Part shown: positions 1 to 6,186 of the stretch, one piece after another
Numbering within the stretch: the first letter of the stretch is position 1
How the letters are laid out: every line of letters starts with the position of its first letter
Origin: JAABQT01 sp035459025
GTDB taxonomy: Bacteria > Pseudomonadota > Gammaproteobacteria > Burkholderiales > SG8-39
DNA length: 64,000 nucleotides
Reading direction: 5' to 3'
Assembly: GCA_035459025.1 (NCBI GenBank)
Contig: DATHYT010000068.1
Span: forward strand, 1-64,000
Position numbers and translations under genes: made by a program
The notes under the pieces: model-generated
Told to the model about the DNA's origin: nothing
What the model saw: only the letters and a program-made list of their open reading frames with translations
The model's database searches: none

Positions 1-2035
1 GGATCTCTTCCGAGAGCGCGGCATCGCCGTGCATCTCGCCCTCGACCTCCAGGTCCGGCGCGCGCTCCTGCAGCAGGGCGAGCGCGCGCTGCATCTTGCG
101 CGTGGAGGGCATGTCGATCGAGCCGAAGTTCGAGGCCGAGAGCAGCGCCACCTTAGGCACGAGGCCGAAGCGCTTGACCTCCTCGGCGGCGAGCATGGTC
201 ATTTCCGCAATGTGCGCGGCGTCCGGGTCGGGCGTGACGTAGGTGTCGCAGATGAACACGGTGCGGTTGGGCATCACCAGCGCGTTCATCGCCGCATAGT
301 GTCCGATTCCGGGCAGCAGGCCGATGACCTGGTCGACATAATGCAGGTGCAGCGCATACGTGCCGAACGTGCCGCACAGCATGCCGTCGGCCTCGCCCTT
401 GTGCATGAGCATCGCACCGATCAGCGTGTGGCGGCGGCGCATCTCGATCTTGGCGTACTCGGGCGACACGCCTTTGCGCTCGGTGAGCCTGTGGTAGGTG
501 CTCCAGTAGTCGCGGTAGCGCGGGTCGAACTCCGGGTTGACCAGATCGAACTCCTTGCCCGCGCGCACGCGCAGGCCAAGGCGCTCGATCCTCTGCTCGA
601 TGACCTGCGGCCGCCCGATCAGCGTCGGCTGCGCCAGGCCCTCGTCGACGACGATCTGCACCGCGCGCAGCACGCGCTCGTCCTCGCCCTCGGCGTACAC
701 GATGCGCTTGTTGGACATGGTCTTGGCAGCCGCGAACAGCGGCTTCATGATCAGGCCCGAGTGGTACACGAACTGCGCCAGCGACTCGCGGTACGCGGCG
801 AGGTCATCGATCGGGCGCGTCGCCACGCCCGAGTCCATGGCCGCCCAGGCCACCGCCGGCGCCACGCGCGAAATGAGGCGCGGATCGAACGGCCGCGGGA
901 TCAGGTACTCCGGGCCGAAGCTGATCGTCTCGATGCCGTAGGCGAGGGCCACCTGCTCGGAGGTCTCCGCCTGCGCCAGCTCGGCGATAGCGCGCACCGC
1001 CGCGAGTTCCATCTCGTCGTTGATGGTCGTGGCGCCGACGTCGAGCGCACCGCGGAAGATGAACGGAAAGCACAGGACGTTGTTCACCTGGTTCGGGTAG
1101 TCCGAGCGGCCGGTGGCGATGACGCAATCGGGACGCACCTCTTTCGCCAGCTCCGGCCGGATCTCGGGCTCCGGGTTGGCGAGCGCGAGGATCAGCGGCC
1201 GCTCGGCCATCTTCTTCACCATCTCGGCCTTGAGCACCCCGCCCGCCGACAGGCCGAGGAACACATCGGCCCCGGCGATGACGTCGTCGAGCTTGCGCGC
1301 CTTGGTATCCTTGGCGTAGCGCTCCTTGTCCGGGTCCATCTCCTCCTTGCGGCCCCGGTACACCACGCCCTTGATGTCGGTGACGGTGATGTGTTCAGGC
1401 GGCAGGCCCATCTTCACCAGCAGGTCGAGGCAGGCGAGCGCCGCGGCGCCCGCGCCCGAGACCACCAGCTGAACCTTCGCCAGGTCTTTGCCGACCACCT
1501 TCAGTCCGTTCAGCAGCGCGGCGCCGACGGTGATGGCAGTCCCATGCTGGTCGTCGTGGAACACGGGAATGTGGAGCCGCTGCCGCAGCTTGCGCTCGAC
1601 GATGAAGCATTCGGGCGCCTTGATGTCCTCGAGGTTGATGCCGCCGAAAGTCGGCTCAAGGCTGGCGATGATCTCGACGAGCTTTTCCGGATCGCGCTCG
1701 TTGATTTCGATATCGAAGCAGTCGATGCCGGCGAACTTCTTGAACAGCACCGCCTTGCCTTCCATCACCGGCTTCGCCGCGAGCGGCCCGATCTGCCCGA
1801 GACCGAGCACGGCCGTGCCGTTGGTGATGACGGCGATGAGGTTGGCGCGCGAGGTGAGCTGCATCGCCTGCGCCGGATCGCGCACGATCTCGTCGCACGC
1901 CGCCGCCACGCCGGGCGAATAGGCGAGGCCGAGATCGCGCTGGCTGGTGAGCTGCTTGGTGGGGAGGACCGAGATCTTCCCGGGGCGGGGCAGGCGGTGA
2001 TATTCGAGTGCGTTCTGCTTGAGTTGCTCGTCCAC
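1..2035 (-). CDS. maeB: NADP-dependent malic enzyme with phosphotransacetylase-like domain (3' end cut by window)
   Basis: Oxidatively decarboxylates malate to pyruvate, making NADPH in the cytoplasm. The 678 visible residues hold the malic enzyme N-terminal domain, the NAD(P)-binding domain and most of the PTA-like domain found in the long (about 750-residue) bacterial enzymes; roughly 80 C-terminal residues lie outside the window. The start is a GTG at 2035 with an AGGAGG ribosome site about 6 bases upstream, giving the N-terminus VDEQLKQNALEYHRLPRPGK. It is divergent from an aminotransferase. The PTA-like part usually acts in allosteric control by acetyl-CoA rather than catalysis; that is family knowledge. 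Confidence 0.93.
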   Translation of the reverse strand, partial: MDEQLKQNALEYHRLPRPGKISVLPTKQLTSQRDLGLAYSPGVAAACDEIVRDPAQAMQLTSRANLIAVITNGTAVLGLGQIGPLAAKPVMEGKAVLFKKFAGIDCFDIEINERDPEKLVEIIASLEPTFGGINLEDIKAPECFIVERKLRQRLHIPVFHDDQHGTAITVGAALLNGLKVVGKDLAKVQLVVSGAGAAALACLDLLVKMGLPPEHITVTDIKGVVYRGRKEEMDPDKERYAKDTKARKLDDVIAGADVFLGLSAGGVLKAEMVKKMAERPLILALANPEPEIRPELAKEVRPDCVIATGRSDYPNQVNNVLCFPFIFRGALDVGATTINDEMELAAVRAIAELAQAETSEQVALAYGIETISFGPEYLIPRPFDPRLISRVAPAVAWAAMDSGVATRPIDDLAAYRESLAQFVYHSGLIMKPLFAAAKTMSNKRIVYAEGEDERVLRAVQIVVDEGLAQPTLIGRPQVIEQRIERLGLRVRAGKEFDLVNPEFDPRYRDYWSTYHRLTERKGVSPEYAKIEMRRRHTLIGAMLMHKGEADGMLCGTFGTYALHLHYVDQVIGLLPGIGHYAAMNALVMPNRTVFICDTYVTPDPDAAHIAEMTMLAAEEVKRFGLVPKVALLSASNFGSIDMPSTRKMQRALALLQERAPDLEVEGEMHGDAALSEEI

Positions 2036-2060
2036 CGGTGCCTCCTCGACGCGGGGAAAA

Positions 2061-2066
2061 ATTATA
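2061..2066 (-). promoter_or_regulatory. putative -10 box for maeB
   Basis: The minus strand reads TATAAT here, giving a predicted transcript start near 2053 and an untranslated leader of about 18 bases before the maeB GTG. No good -35 hexamer is visible. It faces a second TATAAT on the plus strand at 2079-2084. Confidence 0.45.
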
Positions 2067-2078
2067 TCAACCTGTCCG

Positions 2079-2084
2079 TATAAT
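2079..2084 (+). promoter_or_regulatory. putative -10 box for the aminotransferase gene
   Basis: A perfect TATAAT in the 73-base gap between two divergent genes. The predicted transcript starts near 2091, about 18 bases before the proposed TTG start codon. The -35 position is not consensus. Confidence 0.45.
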
Positions 2085-2108
2085 CCCCGGCTCCAGAGCG
2101 CGTACGCC

Positions 2109-3284
2109 TTGAATTCCTCCCGCCTGCTGGCGGCGCGCCGCGCCGCCGACATCGAGCCGTTCCAGGTCATGGATGTGCTCGCGCGCGCGCATGCGCTCGA
2201 GGCTGCCGGCCGCCACGTGGTGCACATGGAAATCGGCGAACCGGACTTCACCGCGCCCGATGCGGTGGTGGAAGCCGGCGTGCGCGCGCTGCGCGACGGG
2301 CGCACGGCGTACACCGCGGCGCTCGGCCTGCCGGCCCTGCGCGAGGCGATCGCCGCGCACTACGCGCGTGCCTTTGGCGCCGCGCTCGATCCGGCGCGCG
2401 TCGCCGTGACTGCGGGCGCCTCGGGCGGCCTGCTGCTCGCGCTGGCGCTGTACGTGGACCCGGGCGACGAGGTGCTGGTGCCCGATCCCGGCTATCCGGG
2501 CTACCGCCATTTCGTGCGCGCGTTCGAGGGCGTGCCGCGGCCGCTCGCGCTTTCGCCGCGGGCGCAGTACCAGCCGACGCTCGAGGGCGTGCGCCGCGCC
2601 TGGGGCCCGCGCACCAAGGCGTTCGTGCTCGGCTCGCCCTCCAACCCGACCGGCACGATCGCCGACGCGGCGGAGCTTGCGCGCATCGCGCAGTTCGTGT
2701 CCGAGCGCGGCGGCGTGCTGATCGCCGACGAGATCTATCAGGGGCTGGTATACGGTGCGCCCCCGGTCACCGCGCTCGCGTTGCCCGGCGAGGTCGTGCT
2801 CGTCAACAGCTTTTCGAAATACTTCTGCATGACGGGCTGGCGCCTGGGATGGGTGGTGCTGCCCGCCGCACGCGTGCGCGACTTCGAGAAGCTGGCGCAG
2901 CACTTCTTCATCTGCGCGCCGAGCGCCGCGCAGCACGCGGCAGTCGCGGCCTTTGCGCCGCACACCCTCGCCGTGCTGGAAGAGCGCCGCGCGCAGTTCG
3001 AGCGCCGCCGCGACCTGCTGGTACCGGCGCTCGAGCACGCGGGGCTGCAGGTGCCCGCGCCGCCGCGCGGCGCGTTCTACGTGTACGCGGACTGCAGCCG
3101 CTTCGGCGGCGACGCCCGCGGCTTCGCCCTCGAGCTTCTTGAGCAGGCGGGGGTGGCAGCGACGCCGGGACTGGACTTCGGCGCCCATGGCACGGCGCAC
3201 TGCCTGCGTTTCGCCTACACGCGCGGGCTCGGCGAGCTGGAGGAAGGCGCCGCGCGCATCGCGCGCTTCTGCGCCGCGCGCTAG
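2109..3284 (+). CDS. PLP-dependent class I/II aminotransferase
   Basis: Fold-type I pyridoxal-phosphate aminotransferase of about 391 residues, cytoplasmic. Visible marks are the N-terminal HMEIGEPDFTAP motif, the substrate-side SPSNPTGT motif, IADEIYQGLVY, and the PLP-lysine motif VNSFSKYFCMTGWRLGW. The frame is open further upstream, but family members begin near NSSRLLAARRAADIEPF, so I place the start at the TTG at 2109, 24 bases after a TATAAT; the Shine-Dalgarno sequence is weak. An alternative ATG lies at the EPFQVMDVL segment. The amino donor and acceptor cannot be read from sequence; alanine or aspartate transaminase activity is possible. Confidence 0.9.
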   Translation: MNSSRLLAARRAADIEPFQVMDVLARAHALEAAGRHVVHMEIGEPDFTAPDAVVEAGVRALRDGRTAYTAALGLPALREAIAAHYARAFGAALDPARVAVTAGASGGLLLALALYVDPGDEVLVPDPGYPGYRHFVRAFEGVPRPLALSPRAQYQPTLEGVRRAWGPRTKAFVLGSPSNPTGTIADAAELARIAQFVSERGGVLIADEIYQGLVYGAPPVTALALPGEVVLVNSFSKYFCMTGWRLGWVVLPAARVRDFEKLAQHFFICAPSAAQHAAVAAFAPHTLAVLEERRAQFERRRDLLVPALEHAGLQVPAPPRGAFYVYADCSRFGGDARGFALELLEQAGVAATPGLDFGAHGTAHCLRFAYTRGLGELEEGAARIARFCAAR

Positions 3285-3309
3285 GGTCTGCGGCGCCCGC
3301 CGGCGCCGC

Positions 3310-4008
3310 TCAGGCGTCGCGCAGCGCGCGCTCCAGGAACTGCTGCAGGCGCGCCATCTCGGCCAGCACCTTGCCCGAGTACTGCGCGGTCGGCTCGTCA
3401 AAAGCCCCCGCGTACTTCTGCAGCGCGGCCTGGGTCTCGCCGAAACGGCGCATGTACTCGCGCAGGATCTGCGCGCCGACGTGGATGTTGACGTCCGGGT
3501 CGAGCAGCGCGTGCTCGCCGCCGTGCTCGAGGAGTTTCTCCGGGTGATAGCGCGGGATGACTTGCATCAGCCCCTTCGCGCCCATCGAGCTCTCGGCGAC
3601 CGGGTTGTAGCGCGATTCGACGGCCATCACCGCGAGGATCAGCAGCGGATCTACCGACAGCTCCCGTCCTACCCGGTACGCCGTCGACACGAACGCGCTG
3701 CTTGCTGCCTCGGCGACGCGATAGCGCCGCGCGATGAACTCGGCCACGGCGCGCTGCTCGCGCTCGTGCGCCGCTTCCACCTGCGCCACGGGCATCGGGC
3801 CGGCCGCCGCATCGATGTCTTCGTGCGCTGCCACCGGGACGGGGTCGGTGCCATGGGCCTCGGCCTGCGGCACAAGCCGCGCAAGTTCCAGGAGCACGGC
3901 CTGGCGAGGCGCCGGCAGCGCCACGACGAGCACCGCCGCCAGACCGACCAGCGCGAACAGTCCCCGCGCGAGGGAAAAAATTCTTGTCATATTGTCCAGT
4001 GCGACCAT
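3310..4008 (-). CDS. lytic transglycosylase, Slt/MltC-type domain
   Basis: Peptidoglycan-cleaving enzyme of 232 residues. An N-terminal hydrophobic stretch (LFALVGLAAVLVVALPAP) serves as signal or membrane anchor, so it acts in the periplasm. The C-terminal half is a GH23-type domain with the catalytic glutamate in AVMAVESRYNPVAES and the GAKGLMQVIP motif. The start is the ATG at 4008, preceded by GGAGGTGCAAG; the frame is open 25 codons further but without a ribosome site. It has its own sigma-70-type promoter at 4079-4108. It is convergent with the aminotransferase. Confidence 0.88.
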   Translation of the reverse strand: MVALDNMTRIFSLARGLFALVGLAAVLVVALPAPRQAVLLELARLVPQAEAHGTDPVPVAAHEDIDAAAGPMPVAQVEAAHEREQRAVAEFIARRYRVAEAASSAFVSTAYRVGRELSVDPLLILAVMAVESRYNPVAESSMGAKGLMQVIPRYHPEKLLEHGGEHALLDPDVNIHVGAQILREYMRRFGETQAALQKYAGAFDEPTAQYSGKVLAEMARLQQFLERALRDA

Positions 4009-4078
4009 CTTGCACCTCCGTGTCCCAGCCGTCGCCTGCTGTGCCCGCTGGCCATTTTGCTGCAGTGCAGCGACCTGG

Positions 4079-4108
4079 ATCATATGATGAATTACTTAAT
4101 ATCGTCAA
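4079..4108 (-). promoter_or_regulatory. sigma-70 promoter for the lytic transglycosylase gene
   Basis: On the minus strand TTGACG (4108-4103) is followed after 18 bases by TATGAT (4084-4079). The predicted transcript starts near 4072, leaving a leader of about 64 bases before the ATG at 4008. Confidence 0.6.
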
Positions 4109-4211
4109 TAGGTTCTGACGTTATGTGACATTTTTGGCATGCGACGCGACATGAAGAAGTTCGATCTACGAACTTGTTTTCCCGCGTATTTGAACCCCGG
4201 TAGAATGCCCG

Positions 4212-4350
4212 CTGAGACATGTGCCCGGCCAGCCCCTCGACCGGGAACAAGGGAAGCCTCGCGGACCGGCCTCAGACCTTCAGTTGCGCCGAATGACCAA
4301 GGCGGTCCGCTGAGCTTCGAGGGCCTGGCGGGGGGCTTGCGCCCCCCGCC
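4212..4350 (+). ncRNA. candidate structured RNA (6S-like 5' part), ending in a GC hairpin
   Basis: A 363-base gap between the transglycosylase and histone-like genes holds a sequence that folds into a rod. Bases 4228-4240 pair with 4317-4329 with a single C-C mismatch, and 4261-4268 pair with 4303-4310. The region ends in a perfect 10-bp hairpin with a TTGC loop (4327-4350). A TAGAAT (4201-4206) lies just upstream. The 5' part (CTGAGA, then GGCCAGCCCCT) resembles the start of 6S RNA from memory, but the expected complementary 3' end is not evident and there is no U-tract. Both identity and strand are uncertain. Confidence 0.3.
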
Positions 4351-4371
4351 ACATTCCCGCTTGGCGCCCGG

Positions 4372-4653
4372 TTACGGCCGGGTGCCGGTCGGAAACGGCC
4401 ACGCGGCCGCCGGATTCAGCGCGGTTTGCGCGCTGGGAGTCGCGGCGGAGGATGCCGGCGATGCTGCCACCGTCATCCGTCCCGCAGAGCTGGCCTTAGG
4501 TTTAGCGGGCTTCGCCTTTTTTTTCTTGGCGGATTTCTTCTTGCGGCCCACTGCCTTCTTCTTGGATGACTTCTTAACTGCTTTTTTCTTTTTCTTTGAT
4601 GATTTCTTCTTCTTCTTTTTCTTGCCGCCTTTTTTGGCTTTTTTCTTTGCCAT
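4372..4653 (-). CDS. lysine-rich histone H1-like protein
   Basis: A 93-residue basic protein. Its first 53 residues contain 32 lysines in runs separated by Ala, Ser, Gly and Val; the last 35 residues are Ala/Pro/Ser-rich and not basic. Such tails bind DNA or RNA non-specifically and are called histone H1-like or AlgP-like in betaproteobacteria; a nucleoid or RNA role is inference. The start ATG at 4653 has an AAGGAG site 7 to 8 bases upstream. The lysine codons create long pyrimidine tracts on the plus strand, which are prone to polymerase slippage, so the run lengths deserve a check. Confidence 0.75.
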   Translation of the reverse strand: MAKKKAKKGGKKKKKKKSSKKKKKAVKKSSKKKAVGRKKKSAKKKKAKPAKPKASSAGRMTVAASPASSAATPSAQTALNPAAAWPFPTGTRP

Positions 4654-4675
4654 GACTAGCTCCTTGCTGGTAGTT

Positions 4676-4706
4676 GAACAAAAGAAGCCCGGCCATCCCT
4701 GACCGG
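4676..4706 (-). terminator. rho-independent terminator after the nrdA-nrdB-DUF2442 operon
   Basis: On the minus strand a 7-bp stem (CCGGTCA / TGGCCGG, one G-T pair) with a GGGA loop at 4706-4689 is followed by the T-rich stretch GCTTCTTTTGTTC. It lies 66 bases after the DUF2442 stop and just before the histone-like gene, so it could also act as an attenuator for that gene. Confidence 0.5.
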
Positions 4707-4771
4707 ACTATTCAACCGCGCGCGGGAATCGCTTCCCGCAGGCGGACTGAATTCCTCGCCCCACCGCATGC

Positions 4772-5023
4772 TCACTCGCGCGCCCCCCGCGCGGCCAGGT
4801 CCTGGTACAGGATGTCCGGATCGAGCCGGATGCCCCCTTCCCAGGTCACGGTCGCGGATTCCGGATCCACGCTCACTTTTTCGAACTCGCGCACGTCGCG
4901 CCACAGCTTGAACGCGCCGATCTCGAGCAGGTTGCCGAGGAAGACACTGCCCTCCAGGCCGTCTTCGAACCGTAGCCAAAGCTTGTAGTCGTCTTCCACC
5001 TTGCAGGCGGTCACTCGGTGCAC
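4772..5023 (-). CDS. DUF2442 domain protein
   Basis: An 83-residue protein matching the DUF2442 pattern: VEDDYKLWLRFEDGLEGSV, then LLEIGAFKLWRD and GGIRLDPDILY near the C-terminus. DUF2442 proteins are small and often paired with DUF4160 proteins as putative toxin-antitoxin partners, but no partner is present here. The start is taken as the GTG at 5023, with GAGGAGAG seven bases upstream; an in-frame ATG further upstream (5043) overlaps the nrdB end. It lies 20 bases after nrdB on the same strand, so it is probably the third gene of the ribonucleotide reductase operon. Function unknown. Confidence 0.8.
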   Translation of the reverse strand: MHRVTACKVEDDYKLWLRFEDGLEGSVFLGNLLEIGAFKLWRDVREFEKVSVDPESATVTWEGGIRLDPDILYQDLAARGARE

Positions 5024-5043
5024 TTGGCGTCTCTCCTCTCGCA

Positions 5044-6186
5044 TCAGTCCCAGCTCAGGGCGCCGCCAGTCTGGTACTCGATGACCCGCGTCTCGAAGAA
5101 ATTGCGCTCCTTCTTCAGGTCGATCATCTCGCTCATCCACGGGAACGGGTTGGTCGCCCCCGGATAGAGCGCATCCAGCCCGATCTGCTGGCAGCGCCGG
5201 TTGGCGATGAAGCGCAGGTACTCCTTGAACATCGGCGCGTTGAGCCCCAGCACGCCGCGCGGCATGGTGTCTTCGGCGTAGCGGTACTCCAGCTCCACCG
5301 CCCGGCGGAACAGCTCCTGCAGCTCCTCGCGGAAGCGCGCGGTCCACAGGTGCGGGTTCTCGAGCTTGATCTGGTTGACGAGGTCGATGCCGAAATTGCA
5401 GTGCATCGACTCGTCGCGCAGGATGTACATGTACTGCTCGGCGGACCCGGTCATCTTGTTCTGCCGGCCGAGCGAAAGGATCTGCGCAAAGCCGACGTAG
5501 AAGAACAGGCCCTCCATCAGGCAAGAGAACACGATCAGGCTCTTGAGCAGCTGCTGGTCGGCCTCGGGCGTGCCAGTCCTGAACGCCGGGTCGGTCAGGG
5601 TGTCGATGAACGGCACCAGAAACTCGTCCTTGTCGCGGATCGAGCCTACCTCGTGATACGCGTTGAACACTTCGCCCTCGTCGAGATCGAGGCTTTCGAC
5701 GATGTACTGGTAGGCGTGGGTGTGGATGGCCTCTTCGAACGCCTGGCGCAGCAGGTACTGCCGGCACTCCGGCGCCGTGATGTGGCGGTAGGTGCCGAGC
5801 ACGATATTGTTGGCGGCGAGCGAATCGGCGGTGACGAAGAACCCGAGGTTGCGCGTGACGATGCGCCGCTCGTCCGCGGTGAGCCCGTTCGGGTCCTTCC
5901 ACAGGGCGATGTCGCGGCTCATGTTGATTTCCTGCGGCATCCAGTGGTTGGCGCAGGCGGCGATGTACTTCTCCCAGGCCCACTTGTACTTGAACGGCAC
6001 CAGCTGGTTGACGTCGGCCTTGGAGTTGATGATGCGCTTGTCCTCGACCGTGATGCGCCGGAACGCGTTGCCGGCGGCGAAGCGCTCCTCCTTGCCCCCG
6101 GCCCCCGGCATGAAGCCGCTGGTCGGCTGTACGGCGAGGCCGGAGATGGCGTTCGGCTTCGCCTCGTCGTCTTCGAACTTGAGCAT
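5044..6186 (-). CDS. nrdB: class Ia ribonucleotide reductase, beta subunit
   Basis: A 380-residue radical-generating subunit of ribonucleotide reductase. The diiron and tyrosyl-radical signature is intact: Asp about 121, Glu152, His155 and Tyr159 in EEAIHTHAYQY, and a later Glu/His pair in RDESMHCNFG. The enzyme is therefore of the oxygen-dependent tyrosyl-radical type. The ATG shares one base with the nrdA stop (TAATG), so translation is coupled. Expression should follow the NrdR-controlled promoter upstream of nrdA. Length and sequence are normal for the family. Confidence 0.97.
   Translation of the reverse strand: MLKFEDDEAKPNAISGLAVQPTSGFMPGAGGKEERFAAGNAFRRITVEDKRIINSKADVNQLVPFKYKWAWEKYIAACANHWMPQEINMSRDIALWKDPNGLTADERRIVTRNLGFFVTADSLAANNIVLGTYRHITAPECRQYLLRQAFEEAIHTHAYQYIVESLDLDEGEVFNAYHEVGSIRDKDEFLVPFIDTLTDPAFRTGTPEADQQLLKSLIVFSCLMEGLFFYVGFAQILSLGRQNKMTGSAEQYMYILRDESMHCNFGIDLVNQIKLENPHLWTARFREELQELFRRAVELEYRYAEDTMPRGVLGLNAPMFKEYLRFIANRRCQQIGLDALYPGATNPFPWMSEMIDLKKERNFFETRVIEYQTGGALSWD

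Noticed and set aside
29..2083. Long plus-strand open frame over maeB
   Set aside because: It is the antisense shadow of a clear malic enzyme gene; the product is rich in Arg, His and Gln and matches no family. The same applies to other long antisense frames such as 6318-9122, 12-14 kb and 36229-38415.
4212..4350. Signal recognition particle 4.5S RNA or tmRNA
   Set aside because: The conserved GGAAGGAAGCAGCC-type tetraloop region of 4.5S RNA and the tRNA-like ends of tmRNA are absent.
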